A stretch of 64,000 bases of DNA, from contig CM046311.1 of the NCBI GenBank assembly GCA_025267735.1, positions 23,334,020 to 23,398,019 of the forward strand, written 5' to 3'. Shown piece after piece: positions 12,601-27,600 of the stretch (its first letter is position 1; each line of letters opens with the position of its first letter). Origin of the DNA: Mactra quadrangularis. Its lineage: Eukaryota > Mollusca > Bivalvia > Venerida > Mactridae. The notes beneath the pieces are model-generated. The model ran no database searches and was not told the DNA's origin. It saw nothing but the letters and a program-made list of their open reading frames with translations. A program made the translations under genes and the position numbers.

Positions 12601-15600
12601 TTTGATTGGTTATGAAACTATAGTTGTATAATAATATTGAGTTTTGAGGATGAAGTTTTTTTCCCAAGTTTTGTAAACTGAGATCCTGATGAATCATGGT
12701 GTAAGTTACTTATGACCTTCCCCGCGTTCAGTAACTACTGTTAGCTAACGTTACAGGTACGGGAGAACTCAACCCGAAGACAACTTAACCCATGCAATAC
12801 TCAACTCAAAGTTGGGACAACTCAATCAGTTAGTAGGAGATTGAGTTGTCTCGGGTTGAGTTGTTCCGACACTTCCATTACGGAACGTTTTTGAACGTTC
12901 AAGGCAACTGAACACGCTACTTGTATAATATAGTTTTAGTATAAAGTTTAAAATATCTTGATACATTGTTGAAAGTAACATTTATAATTGTTAACATTTA
13001 CTTGTATGTAGGGTATCTTCCATAAGTTCCATAAATTATTTCTTCATTAATTTTCTTTACCCAGGGATGTGGAATTTTAAGTTTTTCCCATTTGTCCACG
13101 GCCAAGTGAAATCTAAAAATTAACTCGTCCAGATTCGAAATACACTTGCCCCAGAAGTTAAATGCTCAAAAGGAAATGATAAAAACTAAGATATAAAATA
13201 CATTCCTTGAGTAATAACAAATACATAACAAATGTTAGTTTGTTTATGTTGGGTTTAACGCCGTAGCAACACATTATATAGGTCATATAACGGTGGTCAA
13301 TCAACCTACTTACTGCTCCTGGAAGGCTAAATCTCTTGATTTAGCTGGTAACCAACTACTAAGTGCATACTTTCATCAGTGACTGACAACTGCTCTACAT
13401 AATTTTAAAATCATTTGTAGGAGGGAGAATTGCCATAGAAATAATTTCATGACCAAGCTCCACAAAAGTATATCTTGCCCAGGAATCAAACCGACGACCC
13501 CTCTATCAGTAGACTTGCATGCTACCAACTGAACAAGGGTTAAATATGATTGAAACATATAGACATCTACATAATTATACCCCCGCTTCGAAGAAGAGGG
13601 GGGTATACTGTTTTACCCTTGTCCGTGCGTCCGTCCATCAGTCTGTCCGTCCGTCCGTTACAAAATTTCCGTCGCAGTTTTCTCAGCAACTATATCATGC
13701 AGCAGCCTAATACTTTGCATATTGCTTCATCCCATAGTCCCATATGGTGTAAAGCGATTTCATGCTCCTTGCTCATCTACTTCCTGTTTGTCGCATATTT
13801 TTAGATTTTGGCGGGGGTATCACTAGTGAGCATTAGCTCACAGATTTACTTGTTAAGTATTATTTTGTTAGTAATACGGTAAATGCACCAGCCAGACAAG
13901 TAGGGATTCCACATCCTTGTCTTGACCCATCCTTCATATTTCAATATCTGCTAGAAATCTATGTTAAACTCTCCCTGAATGTAGCATTATGTATTACCCT
14001 CCTTACAACACAACATTAATTGTTGCTCCATTTCTACTGAACATCCTATACTTCATGTATACTCAACTTTGTACTATACATGTATATTATTGATAATATT
14101 AGTGTATTCAACAACTTAACAAAATATATAGATAGAGTTTGTATTAAGTATTAGTTTTAGAATAGGACAGTACTTATAACTTGTTGTATAATTTCAGATG
14201 ATATTTTACAAATAGCTTATATAAACATGTTTTTGTGTGATATCATTATGACATGATGTTGCTAAAGTTTATACTATATGTTTAGAACCTTCATTATTGA
14301 TGTAGTTTAATTTATTCTATTCATCGTTTTTGCTTTAATATAACAACATAACAACATACAAAAGAAGAGCTCTGTATGTCGCCCAACCTGGCAACATGTA
14401 GGTGTTGTGACCTGTGATGTTTCTTTATATTTGTTCTGGACCTAACTGAGTCACCTTTACTTATATGATTCTTATAGATATGGTATATATGACTGTATGT
14501 CCATCAGTATACAGTTATTTCATGTGTGATAGTCAAACTGTTGGCTTGAGATGGAGGGAATAGTGTTTTGAACTGTTTCCTGAAGACGCGTATGCCGAAG
14601 GAAGCAGTTTAAAAATCACTATTCCTGACACTGAGTGTACAAGATTTGAATAGTCCCAAATCACACATGAAATAACTGTTTTATTACTTGATCAATTACT
14701 ATTTTAACAGTACTTGATATGTTTGTCTGCTAAATCAAGATCGATGGATGCTTGATGCATTAGAAAGTGTCTGGTTAATCTTAAAATCCCATAGCAGTTA
14801 CTTTCCCTTATATCAGAACAGTAACTGCTCAAATAACATTGTGCGGCGTCAGAGCAGGCACTGGAAACAGTCAAAACTATTGACTGGTCAGCAGTTCACT
14901 CAGAAAACAGTTAAAAATATTGAATTACACTTATATAAGCAATCAGGTAATAAAATGAATTAAAGTACAGTGCAGAACAGACTGTTTGTTCATTTTCTTT
15001 CATTGCTTATCTGTCAACAATATCTTATTAATGTACTTTTAACTTACCTGTCTACAGACTGTTAAAGAAACAACTTCAGATGAAGATAGTCAAGCTGCTG
15101 CAGAAAGAATACAAGCTGGTTTCCGTGGTTACCAAGCAAGACAGAAATATAAAACACTTAAAGAGCAGCAGGTGTCTGCAATATTACATATTTATATTTT
15201 ATATATATACAAGTTGCTTACTAAAGACAATGTCATACTTGATGGTATTTCAAAGCTTACACATTTTCTCAAATTTAAGTTAAAAAGATGTATATTTATC
15301 ACAGCCGAGGAAATAGGTTGATACCTTACAGTAATAAAATATTTTAAAACTTGATAATTTATTTTGATAATATTATAATAATAACAACAATTACATGTAT
15401 TATATGCTTTCCAGTGGAATACCGGGATTTATCAGTGAAATAAAAATTGATATTCCACTGTTTTGAAACAATGAAAATAAATTTGTTTTATTTTTCACTG
15501 TTTGGTTGCGTCGTTCTGATGACATATCATACTTAAACTTTAAAAAAGGCAGTTTGAAGCATAAACTTGTTTATTTCAGTGTAAGATAAATTTATTTCAC

Positions 15601-18600
15601 TCGAGACCTAATGATATTATATTTTCACTCTTGGCTATGCCACTTGTAAAAATATGGCATCCTTAGCTCACTCATGAAATAAAAATCGATCTTGTTATTA
15701 TCAAAATATCTGACAATTCTAAATAAAAGAAAATGTAACACATAATTATATTCTGAAACTATACCATACAAAACTAAAATGATATCGTGCCATCATAGTC
15801 TTTGAAACACAATATAGTGTTACATTGTCTAATAGAAACCATCCATGTTTTATATTTATATTAGTATTTATGTCTTCAATAAAATATTGTTTTATTTTGC
15901 TACATTTTGATGTATTTATTCACCAAGTCTATTGTCGGGCAATAATTTGGCATTAAATAACATAGCACCCTTATTGAATAAGGTATGTAGCTACTCAATC
16001 TGATTAAAACCTGATCTAAAATTTTCCGCTCCCCTACTTGCTAATTTAGATCTGGCCGTTTTCTTATGAGGGTCATGATCATGTGACCTTTTGTCATGAG
16101 ATATTCATTTTGGTTAATTCTGTTAATATGTACAGCAAAATAAACAATATTTTATTGATATTTATATTGTTCTATTAATTGTAGTAGTTTATAACAATAG
16201 GATCCCCTTCATTCAGCTAGTTATTGTTTATAAATATCTTTATATTTTACAGATAACATTTAACCTTATAAATCTTTCACTTGCATGATCTCAACTTTCA
16301 TTTTATAATATGTCTCAAGAACCCCTTACACTCATATCCTCTTGCTTGAATAATTACCTTTACCTAGTCATATTCCCAACAGCAAATAAAACATAAGACC
16401 TTGCATTTATATGACTTTTTTTTGTAATAGTTCGTACCTTTACATTTTATTGTTCATATCTTTACATTTATTAGTATTTCATTGAAATGTCTTGTTAGTA
16501 AATAAAAATTGACTTAACATCTTCAAAATTATTTAGTTACAATTTTGATGCTAGTTTTTTTTATAAAATTTATAAAATAGTGTATCATAGACTTTTCTTA
16601 TCATGAATTTCTCTGACACTATAATAATTTTATTCGTTAAGATGATCGTTAGTACATTTGTTGTCTTTTATTTTTTATTTATCTAAGTCATAGCACTTCA
16701 AGTAGGAAGTATTGCTTTTTAACAGTAATACTCTGTAATATGGCATTTTTATATAAATCAAATCAAAGGGGAGTAATAATGTATTGACTGGAAGTGTAAA
16801 TGACAAGTCTATGCTTAGAGTTACTTCCCTTTGGTCCATATGATTTCAGGCTAACTGTTGATATTTGATCACTCTTTCTTATATTGTACAAATGGAAAAT
16901 TTATTAATCTATTGTTTGTATTTATGTAAGATTGTTATAGAATATGCATGGTTACTATCACTCAAATTTGTCTGATATTACAATTGCTTTAAGTCTTTTA
17001 GCCTTACTCTACAAAATTTATTATGAAAACTTCAAACATTGTTTTGAATATAAACACATTATAAGAAAGTACATGTAGTTATAATTTACTATTGTTGCAC
17101 TCACTGGGGTTCATTAGTTTAGATTTTTTTATGTTGTTACTTTTGCACCTTGCGCATGTATTTGTGTTCATAAAAGCATCAGTTCTTGCATGTATGTTAG
17201 TAATTGGATTATGGACTTAAATGTACATACTTAGTTGAATTGAATGATGGACATGTCCACAGTTTCCATAATAATTGAACAAAAATATACAACATAAATA
17301 TACCAAAAATTAAAACAAAAATAAAAAAAGGACTTAGTGACTGTGAAATGGTGCACTAACTAAACCAAAAGGTGAAATACTTAGTTTTAACCTATCAATA
17401 AGTTTGCCCCATATCTCTGACTCTCAAAATTTAGTGGAAAATTAAGTATGCTAATTCAAAGTACTAAAAACAAAATAAACTGTTAATGAAATAGCATGGT
17501 TTGTGTGAAATAACAGGTAAACGACAAGTAGACAGAAATAGCTTATGTAGTATAAACATTAGACATGTTCTTGTTACAAATAATTACACCTATTTCTGTA
17601 TGACCTCTAAAATGTCCTTGTTGAACAAGTTGTTGTATCATGTATGACTTTCACTAATGTATCATACATTCAAAGAGCAGAGCCAAGTACAGTCATACCT
17701 TTGTTAGGTAGCCAGACATTGGTAGCACAAAAATTAAATTTTTAGACAAATGAATGCTTAAAAATTGGTGAAATTATATGGAAGCCTGGAAGTTTTGGAG
17801 CCAGGCCCAGGCTGTATCAGTTAGGATACCATTATTGTTTGCTAAAGGTTACAATGTAGCTAATGTTTGAGTGTTTACTGTACAACATAGTTACAATTGT
17901 AATACATGGACTGATACATTCTATAAATATCTTATAGTTTCTATTCTCCCAAACATATCCTATATAAACTGTACTGCACTGTACTGTGTACCATCATTTC
18001 AGTTTTACTGTCGGATCTTAACTTTTCCTTTACTAATTGTCTTCTGTGATATCTCTTTGCATGATGGGGGTAGGCTATTATTTTACTTTTACCTTTCTAT
18101 TATTCTGCAAATTCGAGAAATAGTTTTGAAATAAAACTTTAGCTATTTTATATTTTAGCTATTGCTGCAATTGCTTTAATTTATATTGCTTTTTTACTAT
18201 AATGCCAATATTTATTTTTATAACAATACTATGTTAGTTATATTAATATTTTTATATTAAGAGAAATGTTTGCTATTATATTATTGTTCTGTTTTATTAA
18301 CCTGTCACAAATTAAATAATTGCACGGTCACTGAATCTCTTATTTTTAACTCATTTCTTATTTGTTATTTCCCTGATATTCAAATTCGCCGCATAATAAT
18401 TATATAGTTAGATCATCAATAATTATTATGGACTGGTTGCTCAATGGTTAAAAAGAAGTTGAATAATAACACATTCAGTGACCGTGTAATTATTCAATTT
18501 GTGACAGGTTAATTAAACAGAGCTATATAATTGTTGTTGCAATCATTTTTATTAGCAACCCTATATTTATTGTTATTATTGTATCTTGATTTTCTAAAGT

Positions 18601-21600
18601 AATTTAAGTCTTTGTACATGTTATTTTATTAGTATTATAGTTTTCAAGAACTATATAAGTTACTTTCCATGTATATTTTTATATATTACGAGTAAGATTG
18701 ATTTATATTTTATAAAATATATTTCAATATCTGTTAACTCCAAACCCTTTAATACATTGGAAGAATGGATTGATATTGAAATTTTGTGCATATATGCACA
18801 TATTATACTATGTAATGTCTACCTGTATTTTATGTGTTTTGGAAAATATTTTTCTGTATCTTTTATATACTCATATAAACCGATGTATAAACACATGTAT
18901 AAAGCAATAGTAAACTAATGTCATATCTTTGCATAAATCTTTCCATACTTTTTCTATTGAATCTGAATATTTTTTTCTTTATCTTAAAGTTTCATTATAT
19001 CTATAATACATATTTATATTGTATTTTATTGATCTATTTTAGGATAAAAAACAAGAATCAGAAACTGGTATGTATTTTTCTTTATTTTGACTTCTATTAT
19101 TTTACAACATGTGAATACTCATTGATATTTACCCATCCAAGGTTGAGTTCAACACTAATACAAACTTGCACATGTATGAACTAGGTGACTGTTCCATAAA
19201 AGTGTTGACTCCAGTTCTACCTAATTAGGTTATATCTTTGATAGGTGCATTTGGAACACCTCGGCCATCCATTGAATGAATAATCTCAGAAGGATTTGTG
19301 GGTGGGTCCATCAAGAATATCAGATTTTTGCTAAATATGCAAGGTGTAGCATGTACCAGTTATGCAAAATAGTCGTGGTCTTAAAAACACACTAGGCTTT
19401 GTAAACACAATTTTGCATTATATACGTGTGACTATATTTTATTCAGCGTTATCATGGAATTCGAGTATTTCAAATTTATGGACTAAAACCTAGACATTAA
19501 TAATTGCCTTTAGTTTACCATCGTGGATTTGATTACTACAACACTGATTGAGGTCTTTTGTTTGGGCATGTAATGCAAAAGGAATTCCAAAATAGCATTT
19601 AAATACGTCCGAGGTTATTGTTACTGAATGACTGAGGAGTTCCAAATGGTAGTTTGTACATGTTGTATACACCTGTGTTACCTTCAAATACAATTTATAT
19701 CATTCTTCTACCATCATAATTATATCACTTATGTCCTATTCAAATTGTGTTAGTGAGAGAGACATTTTCCAGATCTATTATTTTGGGGGAGTTCCAATAA
19801 GTTGTAAAACAACCTGTACATTTCCTGCACTTGATTTTGTTTGACTTCTTTATTTTGATGCTTCATGAAAATGAATTTTTACTTGATTATCATCATCACC
19901 AAGATTGCTGCTTTCATCATCATCATTATTATTGATGCCTTTATCATCAACATTGCATCATCATTAGTGATGCTATCATCATCATCATTGCAACCTCAAA
20001 ATGGGGATATCACTTTTAAAAAAAAACCCAGAAAGTATATACATGAGAAATCTTGTCGCTGAATGTTGAAAGTCACATGTCTGTTTACTATATTCACTAT
20101 GTAATTCTAATTTCAAATTTATTCAAATGCACAGTATTGAATGTTATTACTCACAAGTGGTTTATTAAGTGTGTGTGATAGAACTTAAAATTCAACTTAC
20201 ATTAATTTAACTACAAATTAACTTAATGTTTGAAATGTCATTCACTCACTACTACCTCTCTGTAAATACTGTAACCTCTCAATGAAAGAGGTTCTTATGT
20301 TCAAGTTCTGCAAATAAAGTTTCAGCCTGTTAAATACAGCTAAGGCCACAGCAAGTTGATCATGTGTTCTACGGATTTTTACGGGGAAAAAATGGGACGA
20401 GCGAGCAAAGAAAAAAAATTAATTCAGTTGATTTATTTAGTGGTTTGACCAAATTTTTATGAGCGAGCGAGGAAATAAAAATTGTTTTTTAGTAAAAACC
20501 GTCAAAATGAAGGTGCGAGCGAATCCATAGAACATATGATCAATTTGTTGTGACCTAACTGACTGTTGAAAGAGTTCCAGTACAACAGTACTGGGTAGCC
20601 AATAAAAAAAAGGGCAACATTGTCAGAGAAGTTTGATACATATTTACTGAATATAACATTGGCTCATAATTGTGCTGATCAAATTTAAAAATATTAAAAA
20701 GATAAGAATAAATAATTAAAATCTCAGTTTCTTGGAAAGGCATATTTTCATGGAGTTTAGTAGTGAAATAATTTCTACGTCCATTCTTCCTTACACCAAT
20801 TATTCTAAATCATGTAGGAAAGTAGTCATTCACTATTGAAGTATGTGCCTAGTAACTGGTGAACTGGTAAATCCAGAGATTTAGCCTTTCCAGGAACAGT
20901 GAGTAGGTGGTTGACTGCAGTGATATGACCTATATAATACAGCACTAATTACTGTATCTACCTTATGATATAATGTTGTTCTTGTACCAATAGTTTACAC
21001 TTATTGTGCACTTCACCTAAAGTATGAATGAATGGTAAAAGACAGTGCTGTTAGAAGTTATAACCTGAACATATGTCTTGAACTATATTACTGACTTTAC
21101 TAATTATCAGTCAATTAGTTAATGTAAACAATGAATGTTGATTATGTTTCCGTCTATAAGAGTCGGGGATCTATTATGAAATACCGAACAGAACGGATGT
21201 TATTCAATAAACATGTTCATAGCATCTAGTTGTATAGTCCATTTTTTATTTGTTGGAGCCGGAAATCTAATTTCACTTTTCAAGCCAAAACAAATTCAGT
21301 GCCTTCAGCGCTTTGATTCTAAACTGTCAAAGTTTGAATAATATTACTGATTGAATATATGCTATCATAATATCATGAGTGTTAGACAAAGATCACAAAG
21401 TCACCTTGAAATTGTTCTTGCTTTGAAGGTTGAGAAAAAACAAATTATATTATCATACATACAGTCAGTACAATGAATATAAACTTCAATGTCAAGGTTT
21501 TTGTATAAAGTCAGGGCAAAGGTGTTGACAACATAAATAAAGTCAAAGTTAAGGTTGGAGGATTTTTAGCATTACTGCTATCTGTCTATGGGAATGCCGT

Positions 21601-24600
21601 TACTAAGTTACAGAATTTGTGGTTCAACCCGATTGCCGTACATTGTATATACATTATAGTTACATGTCACTATTATCTTAGTTGTATTTCTGTGCTTGTA
21701 ATATGTAAAACAGGCAATAAATGAATTTAAAGTACAAAAACATGCATGACCTACACTCAATCAATTACTGTCATCTTAAATGTATACATTGATAGTGATT
21801 ATCACTATTAATCAATCAGATGCTGCATCTGTCAAACAAAACCTTCTCGAGAGACAAGTCTCTACCTCCCTGATATCAATTTTCATTATTCCACCTATCA
21901 TATAGAGGTCATTTTTGAGTGACTAACTACTAAGTTTAGGGTAAATTTTGTCAGAATTCCAGAATACATGGTGTTTAATTATATAAATAAAGAGGAAAAA
22001 TATTCAGGACTGAAAAAAATTCCTGTTTGCAGAAGATTCCGGTTTGGAGGTTTCCTTGTTAAAGCCCCTATATCAAAAGTAACATTGCTTTTTGACTGCA
22101 AAGAAAATAGACATTTATCTATTTCAATCACCTCTTATGAACAATATTTTTTTTAAATATATGCAAATATTGCTTAGATATGTTCATGTCATTTGTTTAT
22201 TTCAAAGTGAAAGTAGATCGAAACCGAAAGTAGAATTTGGTTGTCAATACTTGAAACAACAGTTTTGATCAGAGTATTTTAAAGATGAAGTCTTATTAGA
22301 GAAAAAAACTTACTCCAAATTACATAATTAAGCTTTTAAACTATTTTGGATCAGGCATATTTAACATCAGCGTATAAATGAAAATAGTGTGCTCTTATAA
22401 AAGTACCCCACTTTTTTAAGAATTTGACATTTTGTCAAATTCGGATTTAGAAAACAGAACGGTTTGAACTGTTAATTGTGTCTTAAATGCATGTTATAAT
22501 TTAATAACTTCATGGTTGTAAAACAGTTTTCAAGTCTACTGTTAATGATACATCTTCATATAGTGGCTTTAAGAGGGGTTCCCCTGTATATATATATAAT
22601 TGTATAAATACTAGTTATAATGTTGTGAGGTAGAATCTTACATGTTGGTATCTGACAGTTACTTTGTTTAAAGATGCTTCTATGAGGGCCTTCTTATATA
22701 CCACTAATTTCCGCACTAGCTTATATCTTTATTATTTCATACATGTATTGTGTGTAAAGTTTGACCCCGACTTGACCTTGATGCAAGAATATTCATTACA
22801 TTGAATAAGAATGTAGTATTAATGCTCGATTAAAAAGTGACTGTGAGGATTATGAGTTAAAACTTAACACACAAACATACTTCTATAATTTTACGATCGC
22901 TGCCAAAGTGTAGAATAGGCGTGGTTCTGACTTTCGTTGGGATATGTGTAGATAATTATTAGATGCAAATGTGAAATGTCAGGTCGGGGTCAATATTTAC
23001 ACACTATACTTGTACTAAAATAATATGTAAGTATGAACTGTGTTATAAAATGTTATGGTAAACATGTGAAGCTGAAGGCTTTTGTTAAAATAATGCCAAA
23101 ATATATGCATAATTAGAAAATTAGAAAATCACAAATTGATGTTTGTAAATAAAGCAGATATTAAATTTCTTTCTTAAAACTATAAAAAAAATTATGAAGT
23201 CAATATGTCAAAATTAATAGGGATTTGTCTGAGACTCTGACCCCTTTTTAATCATAATAACTAAAGGATTAATAAAAATTACTCACATGATAATCACATA
23301 TTTTTGTTTTTGTGGTGCGTAAGTTTTCCATTCCCATGTTTGTATTTATGCCCTTGTTTTGTTTGGAGGTTAGTTTCATGGTATGCACCAGCATTATCTA
23401 ATAAAAGCACATTTCATATATAAACTTGTATCTATTTGCATTATCTGCATTAGACATTCCCAAATTCATATGTGAACTTATGTCTATCATTTTGTCAGGA
23501 GATAGGCACCCAGAATGTTCTTTCAAAATTAAAAGAATACCATTAATGAAAGAGTTTCAAAAGTAATGCATCATCATAAAAGGTAACTAAAAATAGCTTC
23601 CCCAGCTGCCATCTAAGAACCTGACCCTCTGAATTTCATCAATAAAAAAAGCTGCTACATAATCACCTATTGATTTGGCTGACCTAAATGCTTGATACAG
23701 TCATTACTACCACTATTTGAATTGATAATCCAGTTTCAACATGTATTACTTTAGAGGGCAGCGCATACTTTCATGAGGCTTGGTTATGAAATTATTTCTA
23801 TGACCATTCTCCCTCCTACCAATAATTCTAAATCATGTAGATCAGTCACTGACAAAAGTATGCGCTTAGTAGTTGGTTAACAGCTTAATTCAAAGATTAA
23901 GCCTTCCCAGGAACAGTGAGTAGATAGACTGACCACCGTAATGTGTTGCTACGGCAAACCAAACAAACCAACTAACAAACATTCATTTTGATCCTTCTAT
24001 AAGACAGTATAATTATGTTCATTATCAATTGTAACTACAGGTAAATAGGTCTAGACTTTCACCCTACTGTATTATATTGGTAAGATAATGTAATTTAGCT
24101 GTATAACATATAATATGTGTGTGTGTAGGTATCTTCATTCATAAATCACATTACATTGCTTTAAGGTCTTGTCACATTTCAAAGGTCAAATCAAAGGGAA
24201 CTTACTCTGTCAAGAATAAATGATATAGTTACCTCCCTTTACTTAGTTGTATAACAACAGAACTGTATTTCTATAAAACAGCCTAGCATGACCCATAGAT
24301 AACTCTTTCGGAATAAATTCCGTATTGTACTGTAGTCTGTACATCAGCCTGTGGCTTACCCCATGTTACATAAATAAGTAATATAAATTGCACCTCTTTA
24401 CCAAATCATTTTACATACACATTAATTTTATTAAAGGCCTATTTATAAGTGATACATTTTCTGCTTATTTTTGTATGTTGGATTGAATTTCTAGTTCTAA
24501 AAAGAACAGTAATAGCTTTTTAAAGTTTTAAGTTTCCTGCTTATGTACCTTCACCGACTTTACAGATATTACCTCTGGTCATTGGGCTTCTGGTGCCCAT

Positions 24601-27600
24601 ATTATCAAGCATCTTACAACCAATTTTAGTCGTAAATCCTTTTATATTGTATGGTAATTTTATTGTAAGAATTTTGATATTATGCTGCCCTGGTATCTAT
24701 TTATCCATATCTCTTGGAAGTCTATTTATTCCACTTAGTGCAGCCGGCACATTGGTGCAATGGAATTATATCACTATTGCGGGTACCCATTTACACCTTG
24801 GTGTGGTGAAGCAATCACAGGTAAATTAATTGCTCAGGGAAATTAGCAGTGCCCCTTGCAGGGCACTACCCGACCACTGGGTTACTGCCCCTGGTAATAT
24901 CATCATAATAACGCTGTAGAGTTCAATTTATAATGTGACAAGATCTTTACCAATGTTTGACTAACGCTAAGTCTAAATTTCATATGTTTTAGTTGTGGCT
25001 AATTTGAAATGACCTTTAGTATTTGCTTGTACTGTGACATGTAGTATTCATTCACTTAACACTTTGATGGTTTTATTCTAAAACAACAATTCTTCATTTA
25101 ATGTATTTAATTGCATGAAAAGGAGCATGACTTCATAATTGACTACAGTGTGATTTAAATTAATTATTTATATAAATTTTGATGTTAAAGAAATTTAAAG
25201 CTGAATTACTAATTTAAGTGAAAAATGAAAAATGTTAAGCTCTTTGAAGAAATAGAATATGTTAAAAAATCTCCACTTTTTGATAAATCTTAGGTTCTAT
25301 GAAAGCACCATCAAAAATGAGATTCATAAAGCATGTATTTATTTGATTCTCAAACTTTGTTTTCTGGTAACACCATAAGCTTTCATTCACATTTCTGTTG
25401 CTTTTGTTGATTTTCTGTTACTTAGTTTATATTACAAATCTTGGACATCATTTTTGCTCCTTTAATTTACTCTAGTGTAATACAGTTAATATGATAAACT
25501 TAAATTAATTCAACAGGCATAAATAAGTTCATTTTATCTTAAGGTAAGCATGTAATGTTGAATAGCCTGCCTGGCTAGCTCAGTTGGTAGCCCACAAGTC
25601 TACTGATCGAGGGGTCAAAGGTTCCATTCCTGGGCGGGGCATACTTAAGTGGAGCTTGGTCTTGAAATAATTTCTACGTCCATTCTCTCTCCTACCACTG
25701 ATTTATATCATGTAGGGCAGTAGTCAGTCACTGACGAAAGTATGTGCCTAGTAGTTGGTTAACAGCTAAATCCATTGATTTAGCCTTATCAGGACATAGG
25801 AACAGTGAGTAGGTGGACTAACCGCCGTGATATAACCTATATAATGTGTTGCTACAGTGTTAAACCCAAATGATGAATAGTCTTGCTTGTTTGTTTTTGC
25901 TATGTTTTAGAGTCTGTGTTTGTATTCTGTTTCTTCTCTATGTTTTCACCAACTCATTGTAATCCATTATTAACTTATACTTTAATTTACTTCACATTAA
26001 AGCTACAGTCCCATAAACATAAAAATAGCCGTGAGGGCAACGTACGGGTGCCGTGCGATCAAAGTCCGCAAGGACCAGTACAAACTCTTGCGTACTTGTA
26101 CAGACTGTTACGTTTTTGCCAGAGTCCATGAGATGCGTCCAGGATACACGTATCGGTTTCAAAGTCAAATCGTGAACAAATTCGTGACCGAGTATGAATT
26201 AAACTTGCATATCTTCCAGCTACGGCTTGGTACTGGTGTGTTGTTCTGTGCCATGTGCGTACCGTCACCTTATTATGCAAGGCTTCCCATGATCTACGGC
26301 TGTCTGCACGTACGGGTCCGCAACAAGCCACGATTTTATGGAACTGAGGCATTAGTTTAACTAGTCTGTATCAAATTGAGAAGTTTATTTCTATGTTTAC
26401 TACCGGCACATTATTACTTCAGAGCCAGGGCATATGTGGAAACAATTTTCTGTATTCCAAACTAAGTTTTATATCAAGCTTATTATACCCCCGCTTCGAA
26501 GAAGAGGGGGGTATACTGTTTTACCCTTGTCCGTTCGTCCGTCCGTTACAAAATTTCCGTCGCAGTTTTCTCAGCAACTATAACGTGCAGCAGCCTAATA
26601 CTTTGCATATTGCTTCATCCCATAGTCCCATGTGGTGTAAAGCAATTTCATGCTCCTTGCTCATCTACTTCCTGTTTGTTGCATATTTTTAGATTTTTGC
26701 GGGGGTTCCAGTGAGCATTAGCTCACAGACTTACTTGTTTTTTTCGACTATATTTCATATTCATATTTTTGAAACAGTTGAAGATTGAAATAGACTTTAG
26801 AGTAATTAATATCAGTTGTTAGAAAAGTCTTATAATGGGTTTAAAATTTTTGTATCAACATGAAAAGATCATAGATATATGTAGACTTCTTACTTTGGTG
26901 AGAGTTAAAATGTATCTACATGAAGATTTTAAATGGAAGAGTTTATTTCAAAAGTTTTTATGGGTTTATTAGAGTGTTATTTCATGTAGCAGTTTGTATG
27001 CTCAAAATGCTAACCCTTAATTCACTACTTAATAATCTTTGTTTGTTTCACGAAATCAACTAATTATAAGACCAGTTATGAAATCTGTAGTATCATAATG
27101 TCATCCCTTGTATTTGAAAAGTAAAATAATGTAATGGCATTTTATAAGCATAAGTTTCATGCTTATGCACATTCACCGACTTTACAGCTATTATCCTTGG
27201 CCATGGGGCTACTGTTATCTATCTATCAATCTCTTTAAGGGAGTCTATTACTTGATATGGTGCAGTCAATGAATTGGCCCAACAGAATTATACCACCCTC
27301 ACAGGTAACGATGTACACCTGGGTGGAGTGAACCCATTGCAGTTAACTTTTTTGCTCAGGGTAATAGCAGTTTCCCTGACTGGTGGGACTTCTCGATCCT
27401 TAAGTGTGTCCTTACCGATAGACTACTGCTTTACTTTGATTCAATGTATTATGTTCTCATAATTACTTACTAGAAATGTCTGTACCTTTTTTCATGCAAC
27501 AAGTAAATCTGTAGCTGTAAGCTGTAATGTTGGTATACAAGCAAGCTATATGATATGTGCTGCTTTCTGCTTGTTTCTATTTGAATAATGAATTCAATGA

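Larger units (their letters stand above)
12339..15057. other. Intron of gene 1
   Basis: Holds a minus-strand SINE (13232-13540), a CCCCGCTTCGAAGAAG repeat (13578-13850) and a perfect-ended hairpin MITE (14512-14678). A GAGTTGT/CAACTCAA-rich patch with inverted motifs lies at about 12765-12870. The remainder shows nothing I can name. No poly(A) signal is seen close to the alternative stop at 12338. Confidence 0.6.
15172..19042. other. Intron of gene 1
   Basis: AT-rich intron. Contains a CAGTGGAATA/TATTCCACTG inverted pair (15413-15465), a copy of the ATTAAAACCTGATCTAA repeat (15992-16110), a CCCTTT hairpin (16764-16834) and a long-TIR MITE (18289-18520). From 17000 to 18280 and 18530 to 19040 I see nothing beyond AT-rich sequence. 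Confidence 0.6.

Noticed and set aside
13519..13804. Two overlapping short open frames
   Set aside because: They translate the CCCCGCTTCGAAG repeat, present again at 26482-26742.
26393..26692. 99-residue open frame
   Set aside because: Its second half is the same dispersed repeat as at 13578-13850.
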